Part shown: one piece after another, positions 43,120 through 52,619 of the stretch
How the letters are laid out: each line of letters opens with the position of its first letter
How positions within the stretch are numbered: position 1 is the stretch's first letter
Assembly: GCF_029964055.1 (NCBI RefSeq)
Contig: NZ_CP124836.1
Span: forward strand, 3,162,001 to 3,226,000
Direction: 5' to 3'
Source: Arthrobacter sp. EM1
GTDB taxonomy: Bacteria; Actinomycetota; Actinomycetes; Actinomycetales; Micrococcaceae
Length of the DNA: 64,000 nt
Translations under genes and position numbers: made by a program
The notes under the pieces: model-generated
What the model was told of the DNA's origin: nothing
What the model saw: only the letters and a program-made list of their open reading frames with translations
Database searches by the model: none

Positions 43120-43653
43120 ATGAAAAAGCACTACAGCGTTGGCCTGTCCGCTTTTGCCCTGGCAGCACTACTCTCGGGCTGCGCCGGCAGCACTGCCACG
43201 CCCACGTCGCCCTCGGCCGCCACTACGCCGTCCGGCGGCTCCGCAGCGAGCCCGGTACCGGTTTCCGCCCCAGCACCGGCGGAGTCCACCCCGGACCTCA
43301 AGGTCACGGATTCCACCGCGGGCAGGATAGTCGTTGACGGCAAGGGCCGCAGCGTCTACTACTACACCAAGGACGCCAAAGACTCTGGGACCAGCACCTG
43401 CACGGGCGGCTGCATTGCCGCGTGGCCGCCGGTCCTGGCAACCGCTGACGCCCCCGCGGTTGACGGCGTTGCCGGCACCGTGGGGACCATCGCCACCCCG
43501 GAGGGCAAAAAACAACTGACCATCAACGGGATGCCGGTGTATTACTACGCCAAGGATCTGGCCGCCGGGGACATCCGGGGGCAGGGGGTGGGCAGCGTCT
43601 GGTACCTCGTGGCGCCTTCCGGTGACATGATCACCGGCACGGCGGGGCAATAA
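43120..43653 (+). CDS. Secreted lipoprotein with two COG4315-type repeats
   Basis: A 177 aa protein with signal peptide MKKHYSVGLSAFALAAL and lipobox LSGC at residues 20-23, then a Ser/Pro/Thr-rich linker. Two repeats follow: GRSVYYYTKDAKDSG with TCTGGCIAAWPPVL, and MPVYYYAKDLAAGDIRGQGV with WYLVAPSG. This is the family of secreted repeat proteins of unknown function. The first repeat keeps a Cys pair. It appears to be a direct target of the divergent ECF sigma factor. ATG follows AAGGAG. Confidence 0.88.
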   Translation: MKKHYSVGLSAFALAALLSGCAGSTATPTSPSAATTPSGGSAASPVPVSAPAPAESTPDLKVTDSTAGRIVVDGKGRSVYYYTKDAKDSGTSTCTGGCIAAWPPVLATADAPAVDGVAGTVGTIATPEGKKQLTINGMPVYYYAKDLAAGDIRGQGVGSVWYLVAPSGDMITGTAGQ

Positions 43654-43700
43654 CTGCCGGACAGCAGTTAACTGCCGGCCGCGGCGCCGGACTTTCCGGC

Positions 43701-44588
43701 TTAGTCGTCTGTGGCTTCGAACTCAACGGCAGCCAGAATTTCCTTCGTCTCGGGGTGGATCATAACCGCTTCCTGGTCATCGTCGAGCATCAGGAATTCA
43801 CCCTGGTCGGTGGTGAAATGCCATGCCAGGGTGGTCTGGCCGTCGTGGTCGTAATTGGGGTCGCCCATGGTGATCTTCAGCAGGGTATGCCCGGCCACCT
43901 TGCAGAGCTCGCGGATGATTACCTCGAATTCCGGCGCATCCAGCAGTTCGTCCTCGGCGGCCTCGGCCTGGCGCTCCGCCAGGTTCGGGACCCGGGACAC
44001 GCGCTCGGCGATGTGCTGGTCCAGTTCTTCATCCGCCAGAAGCAGAAGGTCTGTCTGGCCGCGAAGCCAGGCGGCGTTGAGCGCGATGATGTCTTCGGTC
44101 TCCAGCAGGGTTTCGAAGTCGCCGTCGAGCTCTTCCAGGACCCGGACGGCGTCCGGTACAACACCGTCCGGTACAACACCGTCCGTGCCGCCGTCCAGAT
44201 CCGCATCCCCGTCAAGGTAGGCATCGCTTTCCTCCTCGGTGAGGGAGTCAAAGGCCGCTGCGGTGCGGTTAAAGAGGTCCAGGTGCGCGGCGGCCCCCAT
44301 GGCTTCCAGCCCGGCCCGGACGTAGTCGTCAATGTCCGTGCGTTCGGGCGCGGTAAACACGTACTGGGCGAACCCGCCGCCCAGCGACTGCGTCAGATAG
44401 AAGTCGACGTAGTAGCTGCGCAGTGCGTTCGGTGCAATTTCCTCGACATCGAGCAACTCCGCGTACATGGCGTTGACCACCTCGACGTTCGCGTCAACGA
44501 CGTCCGCGTCGCTGCCGCTGATGATCGCCTTCGGCAGGACCGTCGCGTAACCGGTGGCGGGCATGGTGGTGGAAAAGCCGTTGCTCAT
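43701..44588 (-). CDS. DUF4375 (DMP19-like) protein
   Basis: A 295 aa acidic protein. Residues 30-120 match DUF4375: VNAMYAELLDVEEIAPNALR, SYYVDFYLTQSLGGGFAQYV and GLEAMGAAAHLDLFNRTAAA. DMP19 homologues mimic DNA charge and bind histone-like or regulatory proteins, and this one is also strongly acidic; the function here is unproven. Codons for the linker contain a 15-bp tandem repeat (44151-44180) that duplicates DGVVP. Confidence 0.75.
   Translation of the reverse strand: MSNGFSTTMPATGYATVLPKAIISGSDADVVDANVEVVNAMYAELLDVEEIAPNALRSYYVDFYLTQSLGGGFAQYVFTAPERTDIDDYVRAGLEAMGAAAHLDLFNRTAAAFDSLTEEESDAYLDGDADLDGGTDGVVPDGVVPDAVRVLEELDGDFETLLETEDIIALNAAWLRGQTDLLLLADEELDQHIAERVSRVPNLAERQAEAAEDELLDAPEFEVIIRELCKVAGHTLLKITMGDPNYDHDGQTTLAWHFTTDQGEFLMLDDDQEAVMIHPETKEILAAVEFEATDD
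44151..44185 (-). repeat. 15-bp in-frame tandem repeat in the DUF4375 gene
   Basis: The unit GTCCGGTACAACACC occurs at 44151-44165 and 44166-44180, with GTCCG of a third copy. It encodes DGVVP repeats in an acidic linker, so copy-number change would keep the frame. Confidence 0.8.
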
Positions 44589-44773
44589 GGGAAATCCTCA
44601 CTGCTGAAGGCGGGTGGCGCTCCGTTCCCCTTTACGGTACGCGGCACCACCGGCAGCGCGGTTGAGCCGAAGCTGAACGTCCGGCGAAGTTTGGGTGTCC
44701 CGAACCGAGTGCGCGTCCGGCCGGTTATCCACCTGGCCGGACGCCGCAGTCCGGGGAGTCCTGCCAGGCTCGC

Positions 44774-44801
44774 TAAGATGGATCAGATGACCAACTGCTG
44801 A
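44774..44801 (+). promoter_or_regulatory. -10 box and 4-codon leaderless uORF before the SNF2 gene
   Basis: TAAGAT at 44774-44779 is 7 nt before an ATG at 44787 that opens ATG-ACC-AAC-TGC-TGA (MTNC). The main ATG at 44815 has only a weak GAAAG. If transcription starts at the uORF ATG, the main gene is reached after a tiny Cys-ending ORF. Confidence 0.35.
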
Positions 44802-44814
44802 AAGTAGTACGCAC

Positions 44815-47800
44815 ATGCCATCCCATCCGGACGAGAGTGCGGCCCTGGCAATACAGACCCCCGCGATCAACGACCGCTCCCTTGCGGCCGGGCTTGCCTA
44901 CGCCATGGGGAGCCGTGTTTCCGGTATTTCCTTCGATGCCGCCACCGGCCTGATGCTCGGCAAGGTCCGCGGCGGATCCGATGTGCCCTATTCGACGACG
45001 GCGAAACTGGTCCGGAAGGCGGGCGGCTGGAGCTGCACCGTGGGTGTGTGCAGCTGCCCGGTCCGTAAGGACTGCAAGCATGTGGCCGCGCTGCTGTTCA
45101 CGGCCGAGGACAACCCGGCGATCCGGGTCCAGCTGTTGACCCCCGTCGACGGCAGCCGGCTGTCCCGGCAGGCACCAGTGCTCGAGGTCCCGGACTGGGA
45201 ACAGGCGCTGAGCCCGCTGATCTCGCAGCCGGGAATCACCCAGTCCACCAACGGAATTCCGCTCGCGCTCCAGTTCGAGATCGAGGAACCGGCCCCGCAC
45301 TTCTCCTACACCGGACGCCGGGATCCGCTGCGCAGCGTGCGCCAGCTCAAAGCCCGCCCCGTGATCATGGGCGCGAAGGGGAAGTGGATCCGCGGCGACG
45401 TCTCCTGGAACACCCTGAGCTACTTGAGCTACCGGCGCGAATGCAACGAGGCCCACGTGGAGTGGATGCAGGAGTTCCTTGCCGCCCACACCGCCCAGGC
45501 CAACCGCCAGCATGGTGGAACCGGGCTGTGGCTGGGCCTGAACACCTACGCCGGCAAGAACCTGTGGAGCCTGCTCACCCGGGCCCGGAAGATCGGTGTC
45601 GCGCTGGTGCACAGCCGCGGCCAGGAGCCGGTGCGGCTCGTGGAGCAGCCCGCCGCCGTCGGGCTCAACCTGACCCGGTTCGGCCCTGGGCCGGTCCCGG
45701 CCGAGGCCGACGGCGGCGGCGGCGGCGGACCCGCGGCGCCGGCACCGGCCGGCGAAGGCGGTGGGCTCTCGCTCGCCCCCACCATCACCGTGGAGGATGA
45801 GGTGGTCGATCCGGCAACCGTCGGGACCATCGGACGCCCGGCGCACGGAATCTTCCTCACCTCCGGGCCGGACGCACTGCCCGGTGCCGCGACCACTGAC
45901 ACCATCATCACGCTCGCACCGCTGGAAGGCGGCCTCAGCGAGGAGCTGCTGACTTTCGTCACGGCCGGCACCACGCTGCACATTCCAGCCCGGGATGAGA
46001 GCCGCTTCCTGACCGGTTTTTATCCCAAGCTCAAACAAAGCGCCCGGGTCACGGCTTCCGACGAGTCAGTGGAGCTCCCCCAACTGGCCCTTCCCACCCT
46101 GTCGCTGTTGGCCAACTACGGCGCCGACCACCGGGTCCGGCTGCACTGGGAATGGCACTACAAGTCCGGCAAGCTCGTTACGGCCCAGCCGCTGTGGCGT
46201 CACCCCGGCGATCACGGCTACCGGGACGACCCCGCCGAGGCCCGCATCCTGGAAGCCGTCGGACAGCCGTGGGATGTGGTGCCGGCCCTCGGCGAGTCGG
46301 CCACGGGCGGGTGGGGAACACCCCGGCTGGCAGCTTCGGCGGAACTCAGCGGCCTCGACACCCTGGCCTTCACCGAAGAGCTGCTCCCCTTGCTCCGCGA
46401 CGTCCCCGGCGTCTCGGTGGACACTGCCGGTGAGATCGCCGACTACCGGGAAGCCGAAGAGGCGCCGGTGGTGGCGATTTCGACCAAGGCCACCGACAGC
46501 CGGGACTGGTTCGATCTTGGCATCGTGATCACCCTGGAAGGCCAGCCGGTCTCCTTCGCGGCGATGTTCTCCGCCCTCGCCGCGGGCCAGACACGCATGC
46601 TGCTGCCCAGCGGCGCCTACTTCTCACTGGACCTGCCTGAGCTGCACCAGCTCCGGGCCCTCATTGATGAGGCCCGTTCGCTGCAGGACAACAAGGACGC
46701 CCCGCTGCAGATCAGCCGCTTCCAGGCCGGGCTCTGGGACGAACTGGCGCAGCTCGGCATCGTGGACGAGCAGGCAGCGGCCTGGCGTGAGGCTGTGGGC
46801 GGACTGCTGGAAGGCGGCGTAAAGGGACTGCCGCTGCCGGCAACGCTCAACGCCGAGCTGCGCCCCTACCAGCTGGAAGGGTTCAACTGGCTCAGTTTCC
46901 TCTACCGGCACGGACTCGGCGGCGTGCTGGCCGATGACATGGGCCTCGGCAAGACGGTGCAGGCGCTGGCACTGATCTGCGCCGCCAAGGTCGCGGCAGG
47001 GGTCCCTGCCGAAGCACTCGACGGCGGCGCAGCCGCCGTGGCTGCCGGCGCGCCCCCCGGCGCTGCGCCCTTCCTCGTTGTTGCCCCGACAAGCGTCGTG
47101 GGCAACTGGCAGGCCGAGACCGCCCGGTTCGCCCCGGGCCTGACAGTGCGCGCCATCAGCGAAACGTTCGCCAAGAGCGGCTCCAGTCCAGCCGAGGCGA
47201 TGGCCGGAGCGGATATCATCATCACCTCCTACGCTTTGTTCCGGATCGACTACGAGGCCTATGCCTCAAAGGAGTGGGCCGGGCTGGTCCTGGACGAGGC
47301 CCAGTTCGTCAAGAACCACCAGTCCAAGGCCTACCAGTGCGCCCGGAAACTCCCCGCGGTGTTCAAACTCGCCATCACCGGCACACCGCTGGAGAACAAC
47401 CTGATGGAGTTCTGGGCCCTCACCTCGATCGTCGCACCGGGGCTCTTCTCCAGCCCGAAGCGGTTCGCCGAGTACTACCAGAAACCGGTCGAAAAGAACG
47501 GGGACAAGGCGCAGCTGGATAAGCTCCGGCGTCGGGTCCGTCCGCTGATGATGCGGCGCACCAAGGAACAAGTCATCCACGACCTGCCGCCCAAGCAGGA
47601 GCAGATCCTCGAGGTTGTACTGAACCCGCGGCACCAGAAGGTCTACCAGACACACCTGCAGCGCGAACGCCAGAAGATCCTGGGCCTGATCGAGGACGTC
47701 AACAAGAACCGCTTCACCATCTTCCAGTCCCTGACCCTGCTGCGGCAGCTCAGCCTGGACCCCTCGCTGATCGATCCCTCGCTCTCCGGGGTCCGGTCCA

Positions 47801-48303
47801 GCAAGCTCGATGTGCTTTTCGAGCAGCTCGACGACCTTGTGGCGGAAGGGCACCGGGCCCTTATCTTCAGCCAGTTCACCGGGTTCCTCGGCAAGGTCCG
47901 GGAGCGGCTTGTCGAGGAGAAGATCGAGTTCTGCTACCTCGACGGCAGCACCCGTAACCGCACCGACGTCGTTAATGAATTCAAGAACGGCGCCGCGCCG
48001 GTGTTCCTGATCAGCCTCAAGGCCGGCGGTTTCGGCCTGAACCTGACGGAGGCTGACTACGTGTTCCTGCTGGACCCGTGGTGGAACCCGGCGTCGGAAG
48101 CCCAGGCCGTGGACCGGACCCACCGGATCGGGCAGGCCCGCAACGTTATGGTCTACCGGCTGGTGGCGAAAGACACGATCGAGGAGAAGGTTATGGCGCT
48201 CAAGGCCAGGAAGTCCCAGCTGTTCGCCGACGTGATGGAGGGCGACGCGCTGACCGGCGGGGCGCTCACGGCCGAAGACCTGGCCGGGCTGTTCACCGAC
48301 TAA
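44815..48303 (+). CDS. SWIM zinc-finger SNF2-family helicase/ATPase
   Basis: A 1162 aa Swi2/Snf2 translocase. A SWIM-type zinc finger is at residues 72-92 (WSCTVGVCSCPVRKDCKH; CxC...CxH). The middle 500 residues are poorly conserved. The motor has DDMGLGKTVQAL near 706, VLDEAQFVKNH near 825 (a DEAQ box), TGTPLENNLMEFW and a helicase C domain ending DRTHRIGQARNVMVYRL near 1100. Such proteins remodel DNA-protein complexes and often couple to repair or phage defence (DISARM/Dnd-type), but no partner genes are nearby. Confidence 0.92.
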   Translation: MPSHPDESAALAIQTPAINDRSLAAGLAYAMGSRVSGISFDAATGLMLGKVRGGSDVPYSTTAKLVRKAGGWSCTVGVCSCPVRKDCKHVAALLFTAEDNPAIRVQLLTPVDGSRLSRQAPVLEVPDWEQALSPLISQPGITQSTNGIPLALQFEIEEPAPHFSYTGRRDPLRSVRQLKARPVIMGAKGKWIRGDVSWNTLSYLSYRRECNEAHVEWMQEFLAAHTAQANRQHGGTGLWLGLNTYAGKNLWSLLTRARKIGVALVHSRGQEPVRLVEQPAAVGLNLTRFGPGPVPAEADGGGGGGPAAPAPAGEGGGLSLAPTITVEDEVVDPATVGTIGRPAHGIFLTSGPDALPGAATTDTIITLAPLEGGLSEELLTFVTAGTTLHIPARDESRFLTGFYPKLKQSARVTASDESVELPQLALPTLSLLANYGADHRVRLHWEWHYKSGKLVTAQPLWRHPGDHGYRDDPAEARILEAVGQPWDVVPALGESATGGWGTPRLAASAELSGLDTLAFTEELLPLLRDVPGVSVDTAGEIADYREAEEAPVVAISTKATDSRDWFDLGIVITLEGQPVSFAAMFSALAAGQTRMLLPSGAYFSLDLPELHQLRALIDEARSLQDNKDAPLQISRFQAGLWDELAQLGIVDEQAAAWREAVGGLLEGGVKGLPLPATLNAELRPYQLEGFNWLSFLYRHGLGGVLADDMGLGKTVQALALICAAKVAAGVPAEALDGGAAAVAAGAPPGAAPFLVVAPTSVVGNWQAETARFAPGLTVRAISETFAKSGSSPAEAMAGADIIITSYALFRIDYEAYASKEWAGLVLDEAQFVKNHQSKAYQCARKLPAVFKLAITGTPLENNLMEFWALTSIVAPGLFSSPKRFAEYYQKPVEKNGDKAQLDKLRRRVRPLMMRRTKEQVIHDLPPKQEQILEVVLNPRHQKVYQTHLQRERQKILGLIEDVNKNRFTIFQSLTLLRQLSLDPSLIDPSLSGVRSSKLDVLFEQLDDLVAEGHRALIFSQFTGFLGKVRERLVEEKIEFCYLDGSTRNRTDVVNEFKNGAAPVFLISLKAGGFGLNLTEADYVFLLDPWWNPASEAQAVDRTHRIGQARNVMVYRLVAKDTIEEKVMALKARKSQLFADVMEGDALTGGALTAEDLAGLFTD

Positions 48304-48745
48304 GCCACGGGCGTCGCCGGAGCCGTGCCAGTAGCGTCGCGGCGAGCAGCGCCGTCGTCAGCTCCAGGGCAATGACTGCCAGCAGCGCCCCGGCACCCGA
48401 CGGCGGCGCTTCGGCCACAGCAGCGGCATGGTGGCTATGGCTGGCGCCCCCGGTCCCGGGCACCGCGCCGAGAAGCAGGACCGCATGCACCCCGGTCATC
48501 GCCAGCGCCGAGGCCATCACCTGCCGCAGCGGCCGGGCCGGGCCCTGCCGCCAGATGTGCACGGCGCACGGCAGGCACACCGCCACCATGGCCAGCATCA
48601 GCACGTTCAGCGCAGTCCCATGCTGGTTCCCGGCAACAAGCCACAGGTGCGCGAGGCACGACCCCGCCGTCACGGCGGCGCAGATCCTGGCGTGCAGGAC
48701 CACACCGGCGATGCCGGCCATTCCCCCCGCCACTGCCATGACCAC
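48293..48745 (-). CDS. Small polytopic membrane protein, unknown
   Basis: A 150 aa protein with four to five hydrophobic helices and a His-rich loop (GGASHSHHAAA). It is convergent with the SNF2 gene, whose stop codon it overlaps by 11 nt, and begins 3 nt after the amine oxidase stop, so it may be the last gene of that transcript. GTG 48745 or ATG 48739 could be the start. No family recognised; a copper- or metal-related role is conceivable from the His cluster only. Confidence 0.65.
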   Translation of the reverse strand: MVMAVAGGMAGIAGVVLHARICAAVTAGSCLAHLWLVAGNQHGTALNVLMLAMVAVCLPCAVHIWRQGPARPLRQVMASALAMTGVHAVLLLGAVPGTGGASHSHHAAAVAEAPPSGAGALLAVIALELTTALLAATLLARLRRRPWLSR

Positions 48746-48748
48746 CGT

Positions 48749-50680
48749 CTAGCTGTGGCAGTGGCCGCCGGCCGGCTGTGCACTTGCGGGCACATCCAGC
48801 ACGGGGCTGCGGTCGAAGAAGCCCTCGGGCCGCAACCTAAAACCGGCCGTGTCCACGGGCATGATGGGCCAGTCCTCGGGCCGCGGGAAGTGGGTCAGGC
48901 CGAAGGTGTGCCAGATGACGATGTCCTGGCCGTCCAGGTCCCGGTCCTGCGCTGTGTACTGCGGCAGCCCCGCTCCCCCGCCGTGCTGGTTCACGAAATC
49001 TCCCGTGGGGTAGCGCTCGTCCTCGGCGAACCGGGTAACCCACAGATCCTTCGTGGCGAAAGCGGCGCGCCGGGCAATCGAGGACGCCGGGTCCGCCAGC
49101 AGGGTGGGCTGGCCTTCGGCGTGGAGCTTGTACGCCACCGGTTCGCCGAGGCGGTTCCGTGACTGCGGGTTGGAGATGACCCAGGTCCGGCCGTTGCGGG
49201 CATCGGCCTCGCGCGCGCCGTCGGATTCACGGGCGATGAGCGTGCGCTTCCGGGAGAAGGCGTTGCCGCGTTCGTTGCCTTCGCCAATCGCCTGCCGGAC
49301 GATGTCCTCTTCTTCCACCCGGTTGGTGAAGCCATCGATTGCCATGTCCAGGCGGGCGCTGAACAGGTGCTGGTGATAGGGGGCGCCCAGCCCCGGGGCG
49401 AGCTGGGAGATGTTGGCCGAGCCGCCTGCCGGGTAGGCGGAGGTGAAGACGACGCCGGTGGCCTTGGCCTCGAACTCGACGGTGCCGTCGAGGTAGAGGT
49501 ACCAGTAGAAGCCGTAGTCGTAGTTGCCGATGGTCGTGAAGAACGAAATGACCAGGCGGCGGTTGCGGCGGGTGTAGTTGATGCCCGTCCAGAGGTCGCT
49601 GTGCTTGGCCAGGATCCCCCAGTCTTCCTCGTGCATGCAGATGCCGTTGCGGATTTCGCGGGGGTTGCCGAAGGCGTCGCTGATGACGGGGCTGAGGTAG
49701 GTGATCTCGCCGAGGCAGTCGCACCCCAGTTCCAGGGAGTTGGCGTACTGGCCGACCAGGTATTCGCCGGTGTCGAAGTAGTTCTGCCAGGACCGGATCG
49801 GCGACGGGTCCCCGTACGGGACCACCATTTCGGCGATCGACGCCCGGTTGATGACTGGGCGCAGGCGTTCGCCGTCCTGGAACGCAAGGTTATGCAGCAC
49901 CACGCCTTCACGAACATCGAAGCCGACGTCGAGGCTCCACTTTTCCCACTCGATGTGGTTGCCGCCGGTGACGGTGAAGCTGGGTCCGTCCGGCTGGGTG
50001 ATGTTGATGGGTTTCTGCGTGCTGCGGAGCGGACCGGTGAGCTCCGGGTCCGTGTAGTTGCCGTGCTCTGCGGGAATCGGGACGATACCGGTGTCCAGGA
50101 CCTGGGTGACTTCCTTGCTGACCACATCGACGTACGCCACGAGGCCGTCCACGGGGTGCGCCCAGGCGCTGTCCTCGGGGAAATCCTGCACGAAAGCCAG
50201 CCCGCGCAGGATGCGGCGGCCCTTTTCCTCCGGATACTCGAAGACACCGGCGGATAGGGGCGCGACCCGCACCTTTCCGACGTCGAGCCCGCGCGCTGCG
50301 AGCGCCTCAAGCCACCGCTCATCCGTGGCCAGAAGCTCCTCGACGACCTCGAACTCTTCTTCCAGGACAGGGAGTTCACCGGCCACCGCCGTGTCCAGCT
50401 CGACGACGGAAATCACCGCGCCGCTGGACACCGAGACCGTCACGTCGGCCGGACGTCCTCCCGATACGTCGTGCAGAAAGACCCGGAACCGGCGGTCCCC
50501 GGTTTCCGCCGCCGAGCCCCTGGCGGGATCCAGCAGGCCCAGGTACGCGATTCGTTTTGTCTCGCCCAGCAGCCCCGCTGCGCGCAGGACGCCTTGGACT
50601 GCCGTGATTTCGGCACTCGCGGCCAGACTGTACGGACTGGATGGACTAAACGAGGTGCGGGTGTCAGTTTGTGCGGTCAT
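48749..50680 (-). CDS. tynA: Copper (topaquinone) primary-amine oxidase
   Basis: A 643 aa enzyme that oxidises primary amines to aldehydes, with ammonia and hydrogen peroxide. The topaquinone site is [15 protein letters not shown] near residue 385 (the first Tyr of NYDY is converted to TPQ). Copper ligands are HQH in [13 protein letters not shown] near 438 and a His in [19 protein letters not shown] near the end. Length and layout fit the Arthrobacter phenylethylamine/histamine oxidases. ATG 50680 follows a weak site. It feeds the aldehyde dehydrogenase at 54376. Confidence 0.95.
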   Translation of the reverse strand: MTAQTDTRTSFSPSSPYSLAASAEITAVQGVLRAAGLLGETKRIAYLGLLDPARGSAAETGDRRFRVFLHDVSGGRPADVTVSVSSGAVISVVELDTAVAGELPVLEEEFEVVEELLATDERWLEALAARGLDVGKVRVAPLSAGVFEYPEEKGRRILRGLAFVQDFPEDSAWAHPVDGLVAYVDVVSKEVTQVLDTGIVPIPAEHGNYTDPELTGPLRSTQKPINITQPDGPSFTVTGGNHIEWEKWSLDVGFDVREGVVLHNLAFQDGERLRPVINRASIAEMVVPYGDPSPIRSWQNYFDTGEYLVGQYANSLELGCDCLGEITYLSPVISDAFGNPREIRNGICMHEEDWGILAKHSDLWTGINYTRRNRRLVISFFTTIGNYDYGFYWYLYLDGTVEFEAKATGVVFTSAYPAGGSANISQLAPGLGAPYHQHLFSARLDMAIDGFTNRVEEEDIVRQAIGEGNERGNAFSRKRTLIARESDGAREADARNGRTWVISNPQSRNRLGEPVAYKLHAEGQPTLLADPASSIARRAAFATKDLWVTRFAEDERYPTGDFVNQHGGGAGLPQYTAQDRDLDGQDIVIWHTFGLTHFPRPEDWPIMPVDTAGFRLRPEGFFDRSPVLDVPASAQPAGGHCHS

Positions 50681-50725
50681 GGTGGCGGCCTTTGTCCGGG
50701 GACCCTGGCGGGTCAGAACTTTATT

Positions 50726-50743
50726 TTCTATAGTTGTAGAGAA
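50726..50743. promoter_or_regulatory. Putative operator between amine oxidase and TetR genes
   Basis: TTCTATA-GTTG-TAGAGAA is an inverted repeat with one mismatch in the divergent gap. Its position in front of both genes suits a TetR-type repressor. Confidence 0.45.
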
Positions 50744-50802
50744 TACGGAAATGTAAGCTGTGCCACAAGAGTCCGTCGTGAAATGTGTTGGGGAGCTGTC
50801 CG

Positions 50803-51393
50803 GTGCCAAAGATTGTCGACCACAACCAGCGGCGGCTTGAACTCGTTGATGCCACGTGGCGGATCATCGCCCGGCTCGGAATCGAAAGTGCCACCATGCG
50901 CGAGATCGCGCTCGAAGCCGGCTTTGCGAACGGTGCCCTCAAGCCGTACTTCCCCACGAAGGATGACCTGCTGACCTTCGCGTTTGGGCATGTCTTCAAC
51001 CGCACCAACGAGCGGATCGCCGGAGTCACGGCAGGGCAGGCGGGGCTCGCGGCCCTCAGGGCATTCTGCGTCGAAGTGCTGCCCCTGGATGAGGAGCGGA
51101 TCAACGAGGCCCGAATTGTTATTCCGTTCTGGCAAAAGGCCATAAACGATCCCGACAAGGCCGCCATCCACCGGGACTCGATGCAGCTGTGGCTTGCCGC
51201 GATGCGGCAGTACCTCGCCGAGGCGCGGCTAGCCGGCACAGTCACCACCGCCGTCACCGACGCGGCCCTCGCCGGACAGCTGCTCAATCTCCTGCTTGGC
51301 GCGCAGATCGCGGCGGCGCTCGCCCCGGAGGGCCAGGTGGAGCTTGGGCTGAACGAGCAGTTGGACGGATTCCTGATCCTGCTGGGCCACTAG
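50803..51393 (+). CDS. TetR-family regulator
   Basis: A 196 aa repressor. The N-terminal HTH spans residues 8-50 ([20 protein letters not shown], then [19 protein letters not shown]). The ligand domain resembles the BetI-type C-terminus ([20 protein letters not shown]). GTG 50803 is preceded by GGGGAG; a GTG six codons upstream is less likely. Divergent from the amine oxidase, which it probably represses until an amine or aldehyde is present. Confidence 0.88.
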   Translation: MPKIVDHNQRRLELVDATWRIIARLGIESATMREIALEAGFANGALKPYFPTKDDLLTFAFGHVFNRTNERIAGVTAGQAGLAALRAFCVEVLPLDEERINEARIVIPFWQKAINDPDKAAIHRDSMQLWLAAMRQYLAEARLAGTVTTAVTDAALAGQLLNLLLGAQIAAALAPEGQVELGLNEQLDGFLILLGH

Positions 51394-51470
51394 TTCCGCG
51401 GAACCTTTTTTATTCGCCCGTTGTCGAAAATAGATGACACCGGTCGATTCCGGCGTTACCCTAAAAGGAC

Positions 51471-51486
51471 TGTGTCCCATGACACA
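51471..51486. promoter_or_regulatory. Putative operator before the AraC-type gene
   Basis: TGTGTC-CCAT-GACACA is a perfect inverted repeat with a 4-nt centre, 32 nt before the AraC-type ATG. A TGACAC half-site occurs again near 51435. Confidence 0.45.
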
Positions 51487-51518
51487 TTTTCCGCAGTACG
51501 ACGGCGTCAGGATCCTTT

Positions 51519-52490
51519 ATGAGCGCAGTTGCAGCCCGCCCCTCCTTCAGTCCCGCCGGACAGGACCTGCGCACCAGCACAGCGGCCTCCTTCGATCACT
51601 GGCGGCACCTCGTCGCGGAGTCCTTCGTTCCGTTGGCCGCCTCAAGCAGGGACGCGGACAACTTCCGCGGCCGCATGCGGGCCCGAAGGCTGGACCGCGT
51701 GGCGGTCGTCGAGGTCGCCTCGACGAGCCATGAGGTGCACCGGACGCCGGCGCTGATTGCCCAGTCCCAGCAGCGCTATTTTAAACTCAATCTGCAGCTG
51801 CAGGGCACCGGGCTCCTTATCCAGGACAACCGCGAGGCTGTCCTCCAGCCGGGCGACCTCTCTATCTATGACACCAGCCGCCCCTACACGCTGGCCTTCG
51901 AGGGCGACGCCCGCCTTATGGTGGTGATGTTCCCCTGGGACGCACTGTCCCTGCCGCCGGACTGCATCGCGCAGCTTTCGGCCGTGCGGATGGCCGCCGG
52001 CTCAGGCCTCGCCGCAATCGTCGGGCCGTTCATCGCCCACCTTGCCGAGAACCTCGATGCCCTGAGCGGCCCCAGCGGGTCCCGCCTTGCCACGAATGCC
52101 CTCGATCTTGTGTCCACGATGCTGCATTCGGAGCTGGACATGTCCGCTGACCGGATGCGGCCGCAGGCCCTCCTGGCGGCATCCGTCCGCGAGTACATCG
52201 ACGCCCGACTGGCCGATCCGCTGCTCTCGCCCGCGTCCATCGCGGCAGCCCATTTCATCTCCACCCGGCACCTGCACAACGTTTTCCACGAATCCGGAAC
52301 CACAGTGGCGAGCTGGATCCGGAGCCAGCGGCTGGAAGGGGCGCGCCGCGAACTGCGGGATCCGCTCCTGGCCGGCATGCCCGTCGGAGCCGTGGCCGCG
52401 CGCTGGGGATTCCTGGACGCGGCCCATTTCAGCCGCTCGTTCCGTGATGCCTTCGGCGAATCCCCCAGCGACTGGCGGCGCGGCGCCTAG
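51519..52490 (+). CDS. AraC-family activator, FeaR-like
   Basis: A 323 aa activator. The N-terminal AraC-binding-like cupin domain reads QQRYFKLNLQLQGTGLLIQD then GDLSIYDTSRPYTLAF. The C-terminal double HTH spans about 218-315 (SPASIAAAHFISTRHLHNVF, then VAARWGFLDAAHFSRSFRDA). FeaR activates tyramine oxidase and aldehyde dehydrogenase genes in enterobacteria; here it sits between the same two functions, so an equivalent role is likely. ATG follows AGGAT. Confidence 0.87.
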   Translation: MSAVAARPSFSPAGQDLRTSTAASFDHWRHLVAESFVPLAASSRDADNFRGRMRARRLDRVAVVEVASTSHEVHRTPALIAQSQQRYFKLNLQLQGTGLLIQDNREAVLQPGDLSIYDTSRPYTLAFEGDARLMVVMFPWDALSLPPDCIAQLSAVRMAAGSGLAAIVGPFIAHLAENLDALSGPSGSRLATNALDLVSTMLHSELDMSADRMRPQALLAASVREYIDARLADPLLSPASIAAAHFISTRHLHNVFHESGTTVASWIRSQRLEGARRELRDPLLAGMPVGAVAARWGFLDAAHFSRSFRDAFGESPSDWRRGA

Positions 52491-52568
52491 AGCTGCCACC
52501 CCCGGCAGGCGGCGGCCCCCGGCGCTTGTGCAGCACCCGCACCCGGCACCAGCACTGGCACCCGAAGG

Positions 52569-52596
52569 GGCGGTCCCGGCGCTGCCCGGAACCGCC
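52569..52596. terminator. Hairpin between AraC-type and permease genes
   Basis: GGCGGT/ACCGCC outside and CCGG/CCGG inside form an almost perfect stem with a short loop. It lies between two convergent genes. No T run. Confidence 0.45.
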
Positions 52597-52619
52597 CATG
52601 CGGCGATCGAAGCCCGCGG

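Noticed and set aside
44773..46038. 421-codon open frame antisense to the SNF2 gene
   Set aside because: It overlaps the well-supported SWIM domain coding region and has no recognisable domain or start signal.
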